From: G965220205 sp965220205
Lineage (GTDB): Bacteria > Chloroflexota > Dehalococcoidia > Lucifugimonadales > Australimonadaceae
Direction of reading: 5' to 3'
NCBI GenBank assembly: GCA_965220205.1
Contig: OZ244812.1
Coordinates: 186,001-250,000, forward strand
DNA: 64,000 nt
The notes below the pieces were generated by a model. The model did no database searches. It had not been told where the DNA came from and saw only the letters and a program-made list of their open reading frames with translations. Below are positions 47,468 through 57,386 of the stretch, one piece after another; the stretch's first letter is position 1; each line of letters opens with the position of its first letter. A program made the translations under genes and the position numbers.

Positions 47468-47525
47468 TGACTTTCCAACCGCCGATGCGCCCGTCCCCTC
47501 TCCAGGCCTTCCCTAGGCAACCTCA

Positions 47526-47545
47526 AAATCTGGAAATCCAGATTT
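47526..47545. other. Perfect AT-rich palindrome upstream of the operon promoter
   Basis: AAATCTGGAAATCCAGATTT is a perfect palindrome with 8-bp arms around AAAT in an intergenic region (47383-47651) with no other gene. It lies about 60 bases upstream of the tRNA-tuf promoter and 107 before the small membrane protein gene, so it may be an operator for either. Confidence 0.45.
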
Positions 47546-47651
47546 CTCAGATCGTAGACTCGCGCAGTCCACTGGTGGGACACTTGCAGCGTCGTCAGCC
47601 CCGCAGAGGACGTGCGTGGCGGCGTTACGCTTGATCAGCGCAGGTGACATC

Positions 47652-47909
47652 ATGCGGCCAGGCTTCGTCTTCGTGGGCCTCTTCGCGGCGCTGATCACGA
47701 CCTACGTGCTGTTGGAGGGGAGGGTCGGCTCCTGGATGACGTTCACCCTGCAGGCGGTGATCGTCATCGTCCTGTTGGCGGCGGCGACCTGGTTCCGCCG
47801 CCGGCGGGCCGCTCAGAGGGGCCGCCGCGTCCGCCGAAGCGCGGGCCAAGACGGAGCGCGTCCCCTGAACGGGCCGCCTACGATGAGGGGCCCGGGCACT
47901 CGGAGCTGA
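47652..47909 (+). CDS. Small membrane protein, two helices
   Basis: An 85-residue protein of unknown family. Two membrane helices (about residues 3-20 and 29-48) are followed by a strongly basic Arg-rich tail (FRRRRAAQRGRRVRRSAG) that should stay in the cytoplasm. The ATG at 47652 has AGGTG 6 bases upstream; an earlier ATG at 47616 would add 12 residues. It stands alone between the tRNA operon promoter and a convergent thioredoxin-NHL gene. Only moderately sure that it is expressed. Confidence 0.55.
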   Translation: MRPGFVFVGLFAALITTYVLLEGRVGSWMTFTLQAVIVIVLLAAATWFRRRRAAQRGRRVRRSAGQDGARPLNGPPTMRGPGTRS

Positions 47910-47970
47910 GACTCGCCGTCTCCGGCCGCCACTAGCGCGTCGTCAGAACGCGCTCCCTTCGAAATCAACC

Positions 47971-49452
<1,482 letters not shown>

Positions 49453-49681
49453 GTTGTCACCCCCGCGGCGGGCGCCGCGCCCGCGCTCGCCTCTCGATTC
49501 TAGCCCCGTAGAGTGTAGCGCCGCGGAGCGGCGGGGCGGGCGCGCTGCCACACGCGAGTTGACAGGCGGCGGATCGCGTGGTTAGCTTGGCGTGACTGGA
49601 GCGGTTCAGCGGCCCTGGCGCCTACGGGCAGCCGGGGCTGTTGCTTTCTCGGGCGCAAGGGCGCTCGGCTCCTGTCACTCG

Positions 49682-49711
49682 TTGAGGGCTGTCCTCCCTC
49701 CCTGCTATACT
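49682..49711 (+). promoter_or_regulatory. Candidate promoter of gatB
   Basis: TTGAGG (49682-49687), 18 bases, TATACT (49706-49711). The predicted start near 49718 is only about 4 bases before the gatB ATG at 49722, and no ribosome-binding site is visible, so the gatB message may be leaderless or nearly so. Confidence 0.6.
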
Positions 49712-49721
49712 GTCCCGCGTC

Positions 49722-51227
49722 ATGACCGATTTCGAACCCGTCATCGGCCTGGAAGTCCACGCTCAGCTACGCACCCGCAGCAAGATGTACTGTGGCTGCC
49801 CTGCCGACTACCAGGGCGCCTCCCCCAACTCCCGCGTCTGTCCGGTGTGCCTCGGACTGCCGGGGGCCCTCCCAGTCATCAACCGCGAAGCCATACAGTC
49901 CATCATCATGACAGGCCTGGCGCTCCACTGCGAGATCGCGGACTACACCAAGTTCGACCGTAAGAACTACCCGTACCCCGACCTGATGAAGGGGTATCAG
50001 ATATCGCAGTACGACCTCCCGATCTGCACCGGCGGCTACATCGAGATCAACGTCGACGGCGTTGCCAGGCGGGTTGGCATCGAGCGCGTGCACATGGAGG
50101 AGGACGTCGCCAAGCTGTTCCACCGCACCGATCCGGCGACGGGCGAGGCATACAGCCTGCTGGACGTCAACCGGTCGGGCGTGCCCCTGATGGAGATGGT
50201 GGGCCGGCCTGATCTGCGCTCGGCCGAGGAGGCCCGGCAGTACCTGATGTCGTACCGCTCCATCCTCCAGTACCTGCGCGTATCGACCGGGAGCATGGAG
50301 GAAGGGTCCTTCCGCTGCGACGCCAACGTAAGCGTGCGGCCCCGGGGCAGCGAGGCCTTCGGCGCGAAGGTCGAAGTCAAGAACATGAACAGCTTCCGGT
50401 CCGTCTACCGGGCCATCGAGTTCGAGGTGGAGCGTCAGTCCCGCCGCATTGAGCAGGGCGAACGCATCGTCCAGGAGACGCGCGGCTGGGTTGAGGAGCG
50501 GGGAGTCACGATGTCGCTGCGCAGTAAGGAAGACGCAAACGACTATCGCTACTTCCCGGAGCCGGACCTTCCGCCGCTCAAGGTCGAGCGGTCGTGGGTC
50601 GCGCAGATTGCCGAGCTGCTCCCGGAGATGCCGGCTGAGCGGCGGGCGCGCTACGAGCGCGACTTGGGCCTTTCGCCCTACGATGCGGCGCAACTCACGT
50701 CGTCGCCCGGCCTGGCCGACTATTACGAGGACGTGCTCGAACACTACACGGCGGCGCATGGGCCGTCTCCGGCCGCCGCCAAGGCAGCCGCGAATTGGAC
50801 CATCACCGAGCTCGGCCGTCTGTCGAACGAGGCCCACGTGGACATCGACGCCGGGCCACTGTCCGCCGCCAACCTGGCGGAGCTCCTCGGATTGATCGAC
50901 AACGGCACGATTGGCACTACGCAAGCGAAAGCGGCGATGGAGTCGATGTTCGCCACTGGCAAGTCCGCCGCCGAGACGGTGGCGGAGCTGGGGCTCGCGC
51001 AGATTACCGACGCCGGCGCGATCGCCGAGGCCGTGGCGCAGGCGATTGCGGACAACCCGCAGGCTGTGCAGGACTACATGAACGGCAAGGAGACCGCCGC
51101 CAAGTTCTTGGTAGGGCAGGTCATGAAGGTCACGAGGGGCAAGGCGAATCCGGGCGTCGTCTCGGACCTTATCGTTGAGCAGCTCTCCGCGGCCAAGGAG
51201 GGCTCCGGCGGTCCCGGGGCGAACTAG
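49722..51227 (+). CDS. gatB: Aspartyl/glutamyl-tRNA(Asn/Gln) amidotransferase subunit B
   Basis: GatB, 501 residues, is the tRNA-binding and kinase-like subunit of GatCAB, which converts Glu-tRNA(Gln) or Asp-tRNA(Asn) to the correct amide. GLEVHAQLRTRSKMYCGC and VCLGLPGALPVIN give the cradle domain, FDRKNYPYPDLMKGYQISQ is diagnostic, and the helical plus YqeY-type tail domain ends FLVGQVMKVTRGKANPG. gatA and gatC are not adjacent. Starts at the first ATG. Confidence 0.96.
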   Translation: MTDFEPVIGLEVHAQLRTRSKMYCGCPADYQGASPNSRVCPVCLGLPGALPVINREAIQSIIMTGLALHCEIADYTKFDRKNYPYPDLMKGYQISQYDLPICTGGYIEINVDGVARRVGIERVHMEEDVAKLFHRTDPATGEAYSLLDVNRSGVPLMEMVGRPDLRSAEEARQYLMSYRSILQYLRVSTGSMEEGSFRCDANVSVRPRGSEAFGAKVEVKNMNSFRSVYRAIEFEVERQSRRIEQGERIVQETRGWVEERGVTMSLRSKEDANDYRYFPEPDLPPLKVERSWVAQIAELLPEMPAERRARYERDLGLSPYDAAQLTSSPGLADYYEDVLEHYTAAHGPSPAAAKAAANWTITELGRLSNEAHVDIDAGPLSAANLAELLGLIDNGTIGTTQAKAAMESMFATGKSAAETVAELGLAQITDAGAIAEAVAQAIADNPQAVQDYMNGKETAAKFLVGQVMKVTRGKANPGVVSDLIVEQLSAAKEGSGGPGAN

Positions 51228-51241
51228 GGGGCGGCATACCT

Positions 51242-51457
51242 ATGCAGAATTTCATCAGTCTCGCCGTGATTCTCGTCGTAGTCCTGTTGGTGGCGACCAC
51301 CCTGATGCAGGTGAAGGGCGCCGGGGGCGGCCTGTTCGGGGGCGGCGAGGCCCAGTACCGGACCAGGCGCGGCGTCGAGAAACTGTTGTTTCAGATTACG
51401 ATCGCCCTGGGCGTCATCTTCGTTGCGCTAGCCCTGCTGAACCTTTCGGTCAGCTAG
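51242..51457 (+). CDS. secG: Preprotein translocase subunit SecG
   Basis: SecG, 71 residues, with two membrane helices (about residues 4-22 and 47-68) separated by the family loop KGAGGGLFGGGEAQYRTRRGVEK. It assists SecYE translocation. ATG start 14 bases after gatB, likely co-transcribed. Confidence 0.92.
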   Translation: MQNFISLAVILVVVLLVATTLMQVKGAGGGLFGGGEAQYRTRRGVEKLLFQITIALGVIFVALALLNLSVS

Positions 51458-51468
51458 CCGCGCCCGCC

Positions 51469-52296
51469 ATGGCGCGCCCCGTCATCACACTCACGACCGA
51501 CTTCGGCACGGCCGACACGTTCGTCGGTGAGATGAAGGGCGTGATCCTCGGGGTCAACCCCGACGCCGCAATCGTAGACCTGACCCATGAGGTGCCCCCG
51601 CACGACATCGTTGCGGGCGCGTACCTGCTCGGCGCGGCATACCGGCAGCTCCCACCGGGGACCATCCACGTCGCCGTCGTGGACCCTGGCGTCGGCACGG
51701 CGCGGCGGCCGCTGGCCGTATCAGGCCCCAACGCGGCGTTCGTTTGCCCGGACAATGGCCTGCTCTCCTACGTCCTCGAGCGCGAGGGCGGCTCGCCGCC
51801 CGACCGCCCGCCGCTGGAAGTGGGCGAGGCGAGTCTGCCGCCGGGGTGGGTTGCCTACCACCTGAAGAATGATCGGTACTGGCGGCGCCCCGTGAGCGCG
51901 ACGTTCCACGGCCGGGACATCTTCGCGTCCGTCGCGGCCTACCTGAGCGTCGGCGAACCGGCAGCGAAGATGGGCCCCGCAGCCGTCAGCGTCCAGGCGT
52001 TTCGGGTGCCGCGGCCCCTGGCTGCCAACGGTCGCATCGACGGCGCCGTTGTGCACGTCGACCGGTTCGGCAACCTCGTCACGAACATCGGCGCGGCGCT
52101 GTTGCCGTCAAGCCGGGCATTCGTCGTCGAGGTCGGTGGTCAGCGGGCCACGGGGCTCGTGGACTCGTACCAGAGTGAGGGAGCGCTGCTTGCGATCGTG
52201 GGGAGTCAGGGCACACTGGAAATCGCGGCGCGCAACGGCAGCGCGGCGGCTGAACTCGGCGTCGGCGGCAACGTCGTGGCCGTCGATGTCAACTAG
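51469..52296 (+). CDS. SAM hydrolase / SAM-dependent halogenase-like protein (DUF62)
   Basis: A 275-residue protein of the DUF62 family, whose members hydrolyse S-adenosylmethionine to adenosine and methionine (SAM hydroxide adenosyltransferase); fluorinase and chlorinase are relatives. TLTTDFGTADTFVGEMKGVI at the start, VDLTHEVPPHDIVAGAYLL, TIHVAVVDPGVGT, CPDNGLLS and TFHGRDIFASVAAYLS are the conserved blocks; the Asp/Arg/His residues for water activation lie in DLTHEV and the GRDIF segments. It follows secG by 11 bases. No halogenase-specific insertion is evident, so the hydrolase is favoured. Confidence 0.9.
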   Translation: MARPVITLTTDFGTADTFVGEMKGVILGVNPDAAIVDLTHEVPPHDIVAGAYLLGAAYRQLPPGTIHVAVVDPGVGTARRPLAVSGPNAAFVCPDNGLLSYVLEREGGSPPDRPPLEVGEASLPPGWVAYHLKNDRYWRRPVSATFHGRDIFASVAAYLSVGEPAAKMGPAAVSVQAFRVPRPLAANGRIDGAVVHVDRFGNLVTNIGAALLPSSRAFVVEVGGQRATGLVDSYQSEGALLAIVGSQGTLEIAARNGSAAAELGVGGNVVAVDVN

Positions 52297-52388
52297 ACGA
52301 GCCGGTCCCCATAGCAGCCCGGGCCAGACCCAGCAGCTGCGGGAAGTAACCATCCGCACTGCACGCCGTGAGGTGAGTAGTAACTGCC

Positions 52389-52895
52389 GTGATTGACTTG
52401 ATAGTGAGAGAAGCGACCGTCGCCGACGCGACCGGCATCCTCGATGTGTTCAATCCGATAATCGAGAGCGGCCTCTACACCTCCATCCTCACTCCGTTCT
52501 CGGTTGAAGAGGAGGAGCAGTACATTCGCAACCTCTCTGGGCGGGCGCTGTTGCACATTGCTGTCCTGTCAGACGAGGGACGTATCGTTGGGTTCCAAGG
52601 ACTGCAGCCGTTCCCTGCGCACACCAGCGCTTGGGCGCATATCGGGATAATCGGCACGTTTGTGGACGAGGCGTTCCGGCGTCAGGGGGTCTCGAAGCGC
52701 CTCTTCGCGGCCACTCTCCAGGCTGCGCCCGCCCGGGGATACGAAAAGATCTTGACCTACGTGCGAGCGGACAACCCGGCCGCCCTGTCCGCATATGCAG
52801 CTCAGGGCTTCACGGTTGTGGGCGTTTCGGCTCGGCACACCAAACTAGCGGACCGGTATGTCGACGAGATCATCATCGAGAAACTGCTCGACTAG
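52389..52895 (+). CDS. GNAT family N-acetyltransferase
   Basis: A 168-residue acetyltransferase. IVREATVADATGILDVFNPIIESGLYTS resembles the phosphinothricin/methionine sulfoximine branch; motif A is GIIGTFVDEAFRRQGVSKRLFAATLQ and the later YVRADNPAALSAYAAQGFTVVG completes the fold. The substrate is unknown. GTG start, weak ribosome site. Its TAG stop lies in the CTAG used as target by the following IS5 element, so the gene stayed intact after the insertion. Confidence 0.85.
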   Translation: MIDLIVREATVADATGILDVFNPIIESGLYTSILTPFSVEEEEQYIRNLSGRALLHIAVLSDEGRIVGFQGLQPFPAHTSAWAHIGIIGTFVDEAFRRQGVSKRLFAATLQAAPARGYEKILTYVRADNPAALSAYAAQGFTVVGVSARHTKLADRYVDEIIIEKLLD

Positions 52896-52937
52896 GGCGT
52901 GTTCACACTAACGGGTCTATTCTGGTATGCTGGGGGC

Positions 52938-53345
52938 ATGGAACTCACCGAAGCGCAGTACCAACGCATTGCCCCCTTCCTGCCCGTCCAGCGCGGCAAC
53001 GTGCGCATCTCCAACCGGCAAGTCCTCAACGCCATCTTGTACGTGACCGAGAACGGCTGCAAGTGGCGGGGGCTCCCCGAACGGTTCGGACGGTGGCACA
53101 CGATCTACACCCGCATGAACCGCTGGGCCACGAGCGGGGTGCTGGACCGGGTGTTCGAGCACCTGCAGCGCGAGCAGATCGTGCGCATCAAGCTGGAAGC
53201 CGTCTCCCTAGACAGCACCATCGTCAAGGTGCACCCTGACGGCACGGGCGCACGAAAAAAAGTGGCCCCCAGTCCATCGGGAAGTCCCGCGGCGGATGGA
53301 CCACCAAGATTCATCTGGTTGCCGCGGATGCTCGAACGGCCGTGA
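52938..53345 (+). CDS. IS427-type transposase, frame A
   Basis: N-terminal part of the transposase (135 residues): MELTEAQYQRIAPFLPVQRG, the DUF4096-type domain with VLNAILYVTENGCKWRGLPERFGRWHTIYTRMNRW, then VSLDSTIVKVHPDGTG with the first catalytic Asp near residue 95. After RKK the frame runs on without homology to a stop at 53345. The full protein needs a -1 shift at the A7 run at 53255-53261. Confidence 0.9.
   Translation: MELTEAQYQRIAPFLPVQRGNVRISNRQVLNAILYVTENGCKWRGLPERFGRWHTIYTRMNRWATSGVLDRVFEHLQREQIVRIKLEAVSLDSTIVKVHPDGTGARKKVAPSPSGSPAADGPPRFIWLPRMLERP
53255..53261 (+). promoter_or_regulatory. Programmed -1 ribosomal frameshift site (A7)
   Basis: CGAAAAAAAGT: reading A-AAA-AAA in frame A and slipping one base back continues as KKSGPQSIGKSRGGWTTKIHLV in frame B, which restores transposase homology. 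Runs of this kind are the usual frameshift signal of IS427-group elements. Confidence 0.8.
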
Positions 53346-53695
53346 CCCTCGCGCTCTCCCCCGGGCAGGCTGGCGACGCGCCGGAAGGGCGCAAGCTGCT
53401 CCGCCGCTTGGGGCGCCAGCGCGAGCAGTTGCCGCTCCTGATGGACCGGGCGTACGAAGGGAACGAGACGCGCCAACTGGCGATGGACCTGGGATACACG
53501 CCCGTTGTGCCGCCGCTCAAGCTCCGGGTCGCCCCGTGGCAGTACGACCGGGAGTTGTACAAGAGGCGCAACGAGGTGGAGCGGCTGTTCCGGCGGCTGA
53601 AGGGGTTCCGCCGTGTCTTCTCCCGCTTCGATAAGCTGGACGCCCTCTACATGGGCTTCATCCTATCGGCGCTTATCTACGATGCCCTACGTTAG
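53262..53695 (+). CDS. IS427-type transposase, frame B (catalytic C-terminal part)
   Basis: C-terminal transposase domain, joined to frame A by frameshifting. GKSRGGWTTKIHLVAADARTAV is typical, followed by LPLLMDRAYEGNETRQLA (second catalytic Asp) and RDRELYKRRNEVERLFRRLKGFRRVFSRFDKL-type sequence with the catalytic Glu. An ATG-less beginning is expected; the first in-frame start codon (53342) would miss the GWTTKIHL part. It ends 12 bases before the right inverted repeat end. Confidence 0.88.
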
Positions 53696-53785
53696 TGTGA
53701 ACACGCCCTAGGCCACACTTTCTCTTCGGGCGGCTACCCTGCAGGCACAGTGTGACAGTGCCCATCCTTGAGGACGGAGACAAGC

Positions 53786-54481
53786 GTGAGCAAGTACAAG
53801 GCGATGGTCTTCGATCTCTGGGGCACTCTGGTGGACGAGCTTACGTATCCCGAGGCTAACCGCGTCGTCTACCAGCAAGAGTCGGACGACACGGCGGACT
53901 TGCTCGGCATGGACCGCGATGGGTTTGCCAGGGCGTGGGCCGCAACGTTGGCCGACCGCACGGTCGGCGCATTTCCGTCAACCGAGGCCGCGCTCCGGTG
54001 CCTCTGCAGAGAGCTAGGCGCTGAGCCGGGCGAAGACCGTATTCACGCCGTAGCTGAAATGCGCTGTGAGTACGTGCGCGAAGCGCTGTCGCCTCGTCCC
54101 GGGACGGTCGAGACTCTCTCGACGCTGAAGGACTCAGGCTACAGGGTCGGTCTGATTAGCAATTGTGGAGAGGAGGTCTCCCGGCTGTGGCGTTCGACCC
54201 CTTTCGCGCCGTTGGTGGACACTGCAGTGCTCTCCTTCGATGTCGGCATTGCAAAGCCCGACCCTCGCATCTACGAGCTTGCGACTACGGGGCTCGGCGT
54301 CGTCGCCGAACACTGTCTCTACGTCGGGGACGGCAGCGGCGGCGAACTCAGCGGCGCGTCGAGGGCGGGGATGACGGCCGTTCTGATAAGGGCTCCGTAC
54401 GACCAGGAGGATGGAGCCCGCGAAGGCTGGGCGGGCGGGACAATATCGGACATCCGCGACGTGCTCAGGCTGTTGGACTGA
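53786..54481 (+). CDS. HAD superfamily hydrolase
   Basis: A 231-residue HAD phosphatase-like enzyme. The nucleophile is in AMVFDLWGTLVDELTY (Asp near residue 9, with the second Asp replaced by Trp-Gly-Thr pattern DLWGT), motif II in VGLISNCGEE, motif III Lys in DVGIAKPDPRIYELA and motif IV in CLYVGDGSGGELSGASRAGM. The substrate is unknown. GTG at 53786 is the start with GGAGA upstream. It begins about 78 bases after the IS5 element; the element may have separated it from the GNAT gene. Confidence 0.85.
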   Translation: MSKYKAMVFDLWGTLVDELTYPEANRVVYQQESDDTADLLGMDRDGFARAWAATLADRTVGAFPSTEAALRCLCRELGAEPGEDRIHAVAEMRCEYVREALSPRPGTVETLSTLKDSGYRVGLISNCGEEVSRLWRSTPFAPLVDTAVLSFDVGIAKPDPRIYELATTGLGVVAEHCLYVGDGSGGELSGASRAGMTAVLIRAPYDQEDGAREGWAGGTISDIRDVLRLLD

Positions 54482-54581
54482 GGACTCAAGGAAACCGGGC
54501 TTGGTGCTCAACGAGTTGGACCAACCCGATGACGCCGCGTTCGGCGAGGGTGCTGATGGATGGCCCCCCACCCCGAGTCAA

Positions 54582-55013
54582 TTACTTGCGGCGAGTGAAC
54601 AGGACGAAGCGCTCATCGAGCGTGAAATCCGTGGCGTCCCAGTAGGCCATGGCCCAGGCGTGGTCTCTTTCGACCAGCGCGCCAACGACGCGCACGCCGT
54701 TCCTATCGAAGCGCTCCTCGATCTCTGCTAGGAGTGCCTGGCCAATCCCACGGCGTCGATACGGGGCCTCTACAGCCAGCCTTGATATTGCGCCGCGCCA
54801 CCCGTCGAAGCCGCCCATGATGGTCCCGACGACGCTTCCGTCCACCTCGGCAACGAGAAATTCCAGCTGGGGCTCGGCAATCGCGCGCTTCACATCGTGG
54901 ACATTGTCCGTCGGCGTGCGGCCTGCCCCGGAAGTCTCCCAAATCGACAGCACCCGTTCGATGTCTTCCACACAACAGTCGCGGATCGTGGCGCCCGTGT
55001 TCTCGATTCCCAT
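54582..55013 (-). CDS. GNAT family N-acetyltransferase
   Basis: A 143-residue acetyltransferase of the YpeA/RimI-like type: IRDCCVEDIERVLSIWETSGAGRTPTDNVHDVKRAI, then VGTIMGGFDGWRGAISRLAVEAPYRRRGIGQALLAEIEERF with motif A, and the family-typical VVGALVERDHAWAMAYWDATDF. ATG start at 55013. It converges with the HAD gene and diverges from the next GNAT-like gene. The substrate is unknown. Confidence 0.86.
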   Translation of the reverse strand: MGIENTGATIRDCCVEDIERVLSIWETSGAGRTPTDNVHDVKRAIAEPQLEFLVAEVDGSVVGTIMGGFDGWRGAISRLAVEAPYRRRGIGQALLAEIEERFDRNGVRVVGALVERDHAWAMAYWDATDFTLDERFVLFTRRK

Positions 55014-55129
55014 GATGCAATCTCCATAGTCGACGACCGTCTGCAGTTTGGACCTGCTGAGGGGCAGTCATAGAGCTTCGCTGCTTGTCACGCTCGCCCG
55101 CTGGCCGCTACCCTCGCCCTGAGGTTGCG

Positions 55130-55723
55130 ATGAACATTCCCGATGGCTACAGCGACATCCCCAGCGGCAAGACCGTCGCGGTCGTGACGCATCTGCAGAT
55201 GTTCCAACGGTCGCCGGCCCGGCCCGAACGCTCAGAGGCGTCGTGGACGCTCCGCAAGGTCGATCTTCCTGACGCTAGTTGGTACCGCTCCCTGTTCCAA
55301 CGGGTGGGCGAGGACTGGCTATGGTTCTCACGCCTGCAGATGAACGATGACGAGCTTCGGGACATCATCAACGACTCCCGCTGCGATATCTATGTCTTCG
55401 AGGCGCAAGGGCAACAAGAGGGTCTGGTTGAGTTGTTCTTCGACACTGAAGGCGAGTGTGAGCTCAGCTTCTTCGGGCTGACGCCGCCGATGGTCGGCCA
55501 GGGCGCTGGGCGGTGGGTGATGAACCGGGTGCTTGAGCTGGCATGGTCCCGTCCTATCCGCCGGTTCCGGTTACTCACGGGCACCCTCGATCACCCCAGC
55601 GCGCTGGACTTCTACATCCGGTCCGGGTTCGCGCCGTTCCGCAGGCAGGTCGAGATTGCCGACGACCCCAGGGCGACTGGCTTGCTGCCAAAGACCGCGG
55701 CGCCTCACGTGCCGTTGCTCTGA
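55130..55723 (+). CDS. GNAT family N-acetyltransferase
   Basis: A 197-residue protein. The pattern FQRVGEDWLWFSRLQMNDDELRDIINDSRCDIYVFEAQGQQEGLVELFFD and LSFFGLTPPMVGQGAGRWVMNRVLELAW shows motif A (GQGAG). RRFRLLTGTLDHPSALDFYIRSGF completes a GNAT fold of a type often seen as a stand-alone acetyltransferase with an extended N-terminus. ATG at 55130 follows a weak GAGG site. The 177 bases after it to the next gene hold nothing recognisable. Confidence 0.8.
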   Translation: MNIPDGYSDIPSGKTVAVVTHLQMFQRSPARPERSEASWTLRKVDLPDASWYRSLFQRVGEDWLWFSRLQMNDDELRDIINDSRCDIYVFEAQGQQEGLVELFFDTEGECELSFFGLTPPMVGQGAGRWVMNRVLELAWSRPIRRFRLLTGTLDHPSALDFYIRSGFAPFRRQVEIADDPRATGLLPKTAAPHVPLL

Positions 55724-55900
55724 GTCTCGTTGGCCTGTAGGGCAGGGCTCCGCCCAAGGGGTCGCCGCTGGGGTCCTCGCCCGACGCTTGCGGGCAAGGC
55801 CCTCGTACTGATTGGCGGCAGTTGCACACTCGTCCACTTGGTCTATCGGTTCTTGGCGGAGATCGGGCAGAGTGGAAGGCGCTCCGACGAGCAGCGCAGA

Positions 55901-57325
55901 CTACAGCCCGAGCTTGCCGGGGTTGAGGATGCCCTCAGGGTCGGCGGCGCGCTTGAGCAGCCGCGCCAGAATGAGCGCATCGCCCCATTCGCGGGTTGCC
56001 CACGGGTCGAGCTTGGCGCCGAGTCCGTGGCAATACTCAACGCCGCCGCCCAAGGCGAGCGCGCTCTCCAACATCGCGTCGACCGCATCCCACAACGGCG
56101 GCCGTCCGGGTGAATCGGCGGGCGTGTCGCGGGGGTCGGTCACGAAGAGCGAGAAGAGGCGTGGGTCGGTCCACACGGCCGCCTCGCGGACCGAGATTCC
56201 GTGGGCCGCGGCGATGTCCTCGGCGCGCCGCTTGTACTCCAGCACGCGCGAGACAGGCAGCGACACGTGGAGATAGTCGGCCCAGCGCCGTGGGCGTGTG
56301 CTCCAGCGCTCGGTCGGACGCAGCGGACGCATCGTGTCCCGCCACCGCTCCGCGACCGCGTGCCGCGTGTCCCAATAGTGCTGAGTAGGGGAGGGTCCTA
56401 GGTCAGTCCCGCCCGCGGCCATGGCCTCGGCGAGCGAGCGCGTCCGCTGAGCTGCAACCTCCTCGCGATATCCCTCGAACCCCAGGTAGAGCAGGCAACG
56501 AAACCCGGCTGCGTCCTCGCCCGGCTCCTCCTCGGTGAGGTCGGCCAGGGCCGGCGCGAGACCCATATCGAACATGCGGACGACGACCGGGTAGCCTGCC
56601 TCGAAGCTCTCGAAGCCGACGGTGGCGAACTCACGCGCCTCCGGCAGCGCGAACAGTTCAATTGTGGCCTCGGTGACGATGCCCATCGTCCCCTCGGCGC
56701 CGACGAATAGGCCGTTCAGCATGGGGCCGCTGCTCTGTCGCGCGATGGCCCGCGTGCGGACGACCTCGCCGGTGCCCAGCACAACCTCGAGGGCGCGCAC
56801 CTGCTGGCCCATGGAGCCGTACTTGCTCGCACGGTAGCCGACGCTGTCGGTCGAGACGGCGCCTCCGACGGTCGCGATGGAGACCGACCACGGGTCGTGG
56901 CCGAGCATCAGGCCGTGTTGGGCGGCGGCTGCGTCGAGGTCGCCGAGGTTGACGCCCGGCTGCACGACGGCAAGCCGGTCCGCCGCGCTGATGTCGATGA
57001 TGCGGTCCATGCCGCGCAGGTCGACGGCGATCCCGCCCTGTACGGGGATTACGGCGCCCATGACGCCGGACCCGCCGCCGTAGGGGACGACCGGCGCGCC
57101 GATCCTGGCGGCGTGGGCGACGACAGCGGCGGTCTGCGCGGTGTCGGCCGGACGCACGACCGCGTCCACGCGCGTGCTGGTCAGAGCGCCGAGGCCGCCG
57201 AGCCGCCGCGGGTCGATGGCGTCGAAGGAGAGCCGCTCGCGGGACTCAGCGTCCGTCAGCACGTTGGCTGAGCCGACGATGGTGGCGAAGGCGGCGAGCG
57301 CGGCTGTGTCGAGGGAATGCGTCAA
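55901..57325 (-). CDS. FAD-linked oxidase (GlcD / alkyl-DHAP synthase-like)
   Basis: A 474-residue flavoprotein of the VAO/PCMH family. FAD-binding segment: VDAVVRPADTAQTAAVVAHAARIGAPVVPYGGGSGVMGAVIPVQGGIAVDLRGMDRI, then VQPGVNLGDLDAAAAQHGLMLGHDPWSVSIATVGGAVSTDSVGYRASKYGSMGQQV. The C-terminal half holds the FAD_oxidase_C domain with a catalytic-type ALALGGGVEYCHGLGAKL (His near residue 440). Closest pattern is D-lactate/glycolate oxidase or alkyldihydroxyacetone-phosphate synthase. It lies 61 bases downstream of cysS on the same strand. Confidence 0.88.
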   Translation of the reverse strand: MTHSLDTAALAAFATIVGSANVLTDAESRERLSFDAIDPRRLGGLGALTSTRVDAVVRPADTAQTAAVVAHAARIGAPVVPYGGGSGVMGAVIPVQGGIAVDLRGMDRIIDISAADRLAVVQPGVNLGDLDAAAAQHGLMLGHDPWSVSIATVGGAVSTDSVGYRASKYGSMGQQVRALEVVLGTGEVVRTRAIARQSSGPMLNGLFVGAEGTMGIVTEATIELFALPEAREFATVGFESFEAGYPVVVRMFDMGLAPALADLTEEEPGEDAAGFRCLLYLGFEGYREEVAAQRTRSLAEAMAAGGTDLGPSPTQHYWDTRHAVAERWRDTMRPLRPTERWSTRPRRWADYLHVSLPVSRVLEYKRRAEDIAAAHGISVREAAVWTDPRLFSLFVTDPRDTPADSPGRPPLWDAVDAMLESALALGGGVEYCHGLGAKLDPWATREWGDALILARLLKRAADPEGILNPGKLGL

Positions 57326-57386
57326 GGCGTATTGGCCGTGAGCCAGTCCTTGGAAGCCGGGACCCGGTCGAGCATCGCGCTTGTCC

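Larger units (their letters stand above)
52896..53707. mobile_element. IS5-family (IS427-type) insertion sequence, 812 bp, CTAG duplication
   Basis: Perfect 18-bp inverted ends GGCGTGTTCACACTAACG (52896-52913) and CGTTAGTGTGAACACGCC (53690-53707), flanked by CTAG at 52892-52895 and 53708-53711. Two overlapping reading frames encode the transposase, joined by a -1 frameshift at an A7 run (53255-53261). The element looks intact and the identical ends suggest recent movement. The target CTAG is the stop codon region of the preceding GNAT gene. Confidence 0.95.

Noticed and set aside
52938..53695. IS427-type transposase as a frameshift-inactivated pseudogene
   Set aside because: The frame change falls on an A7 slippery run, as in active members of the group, and both inverted ends and the target duplication are perfect.
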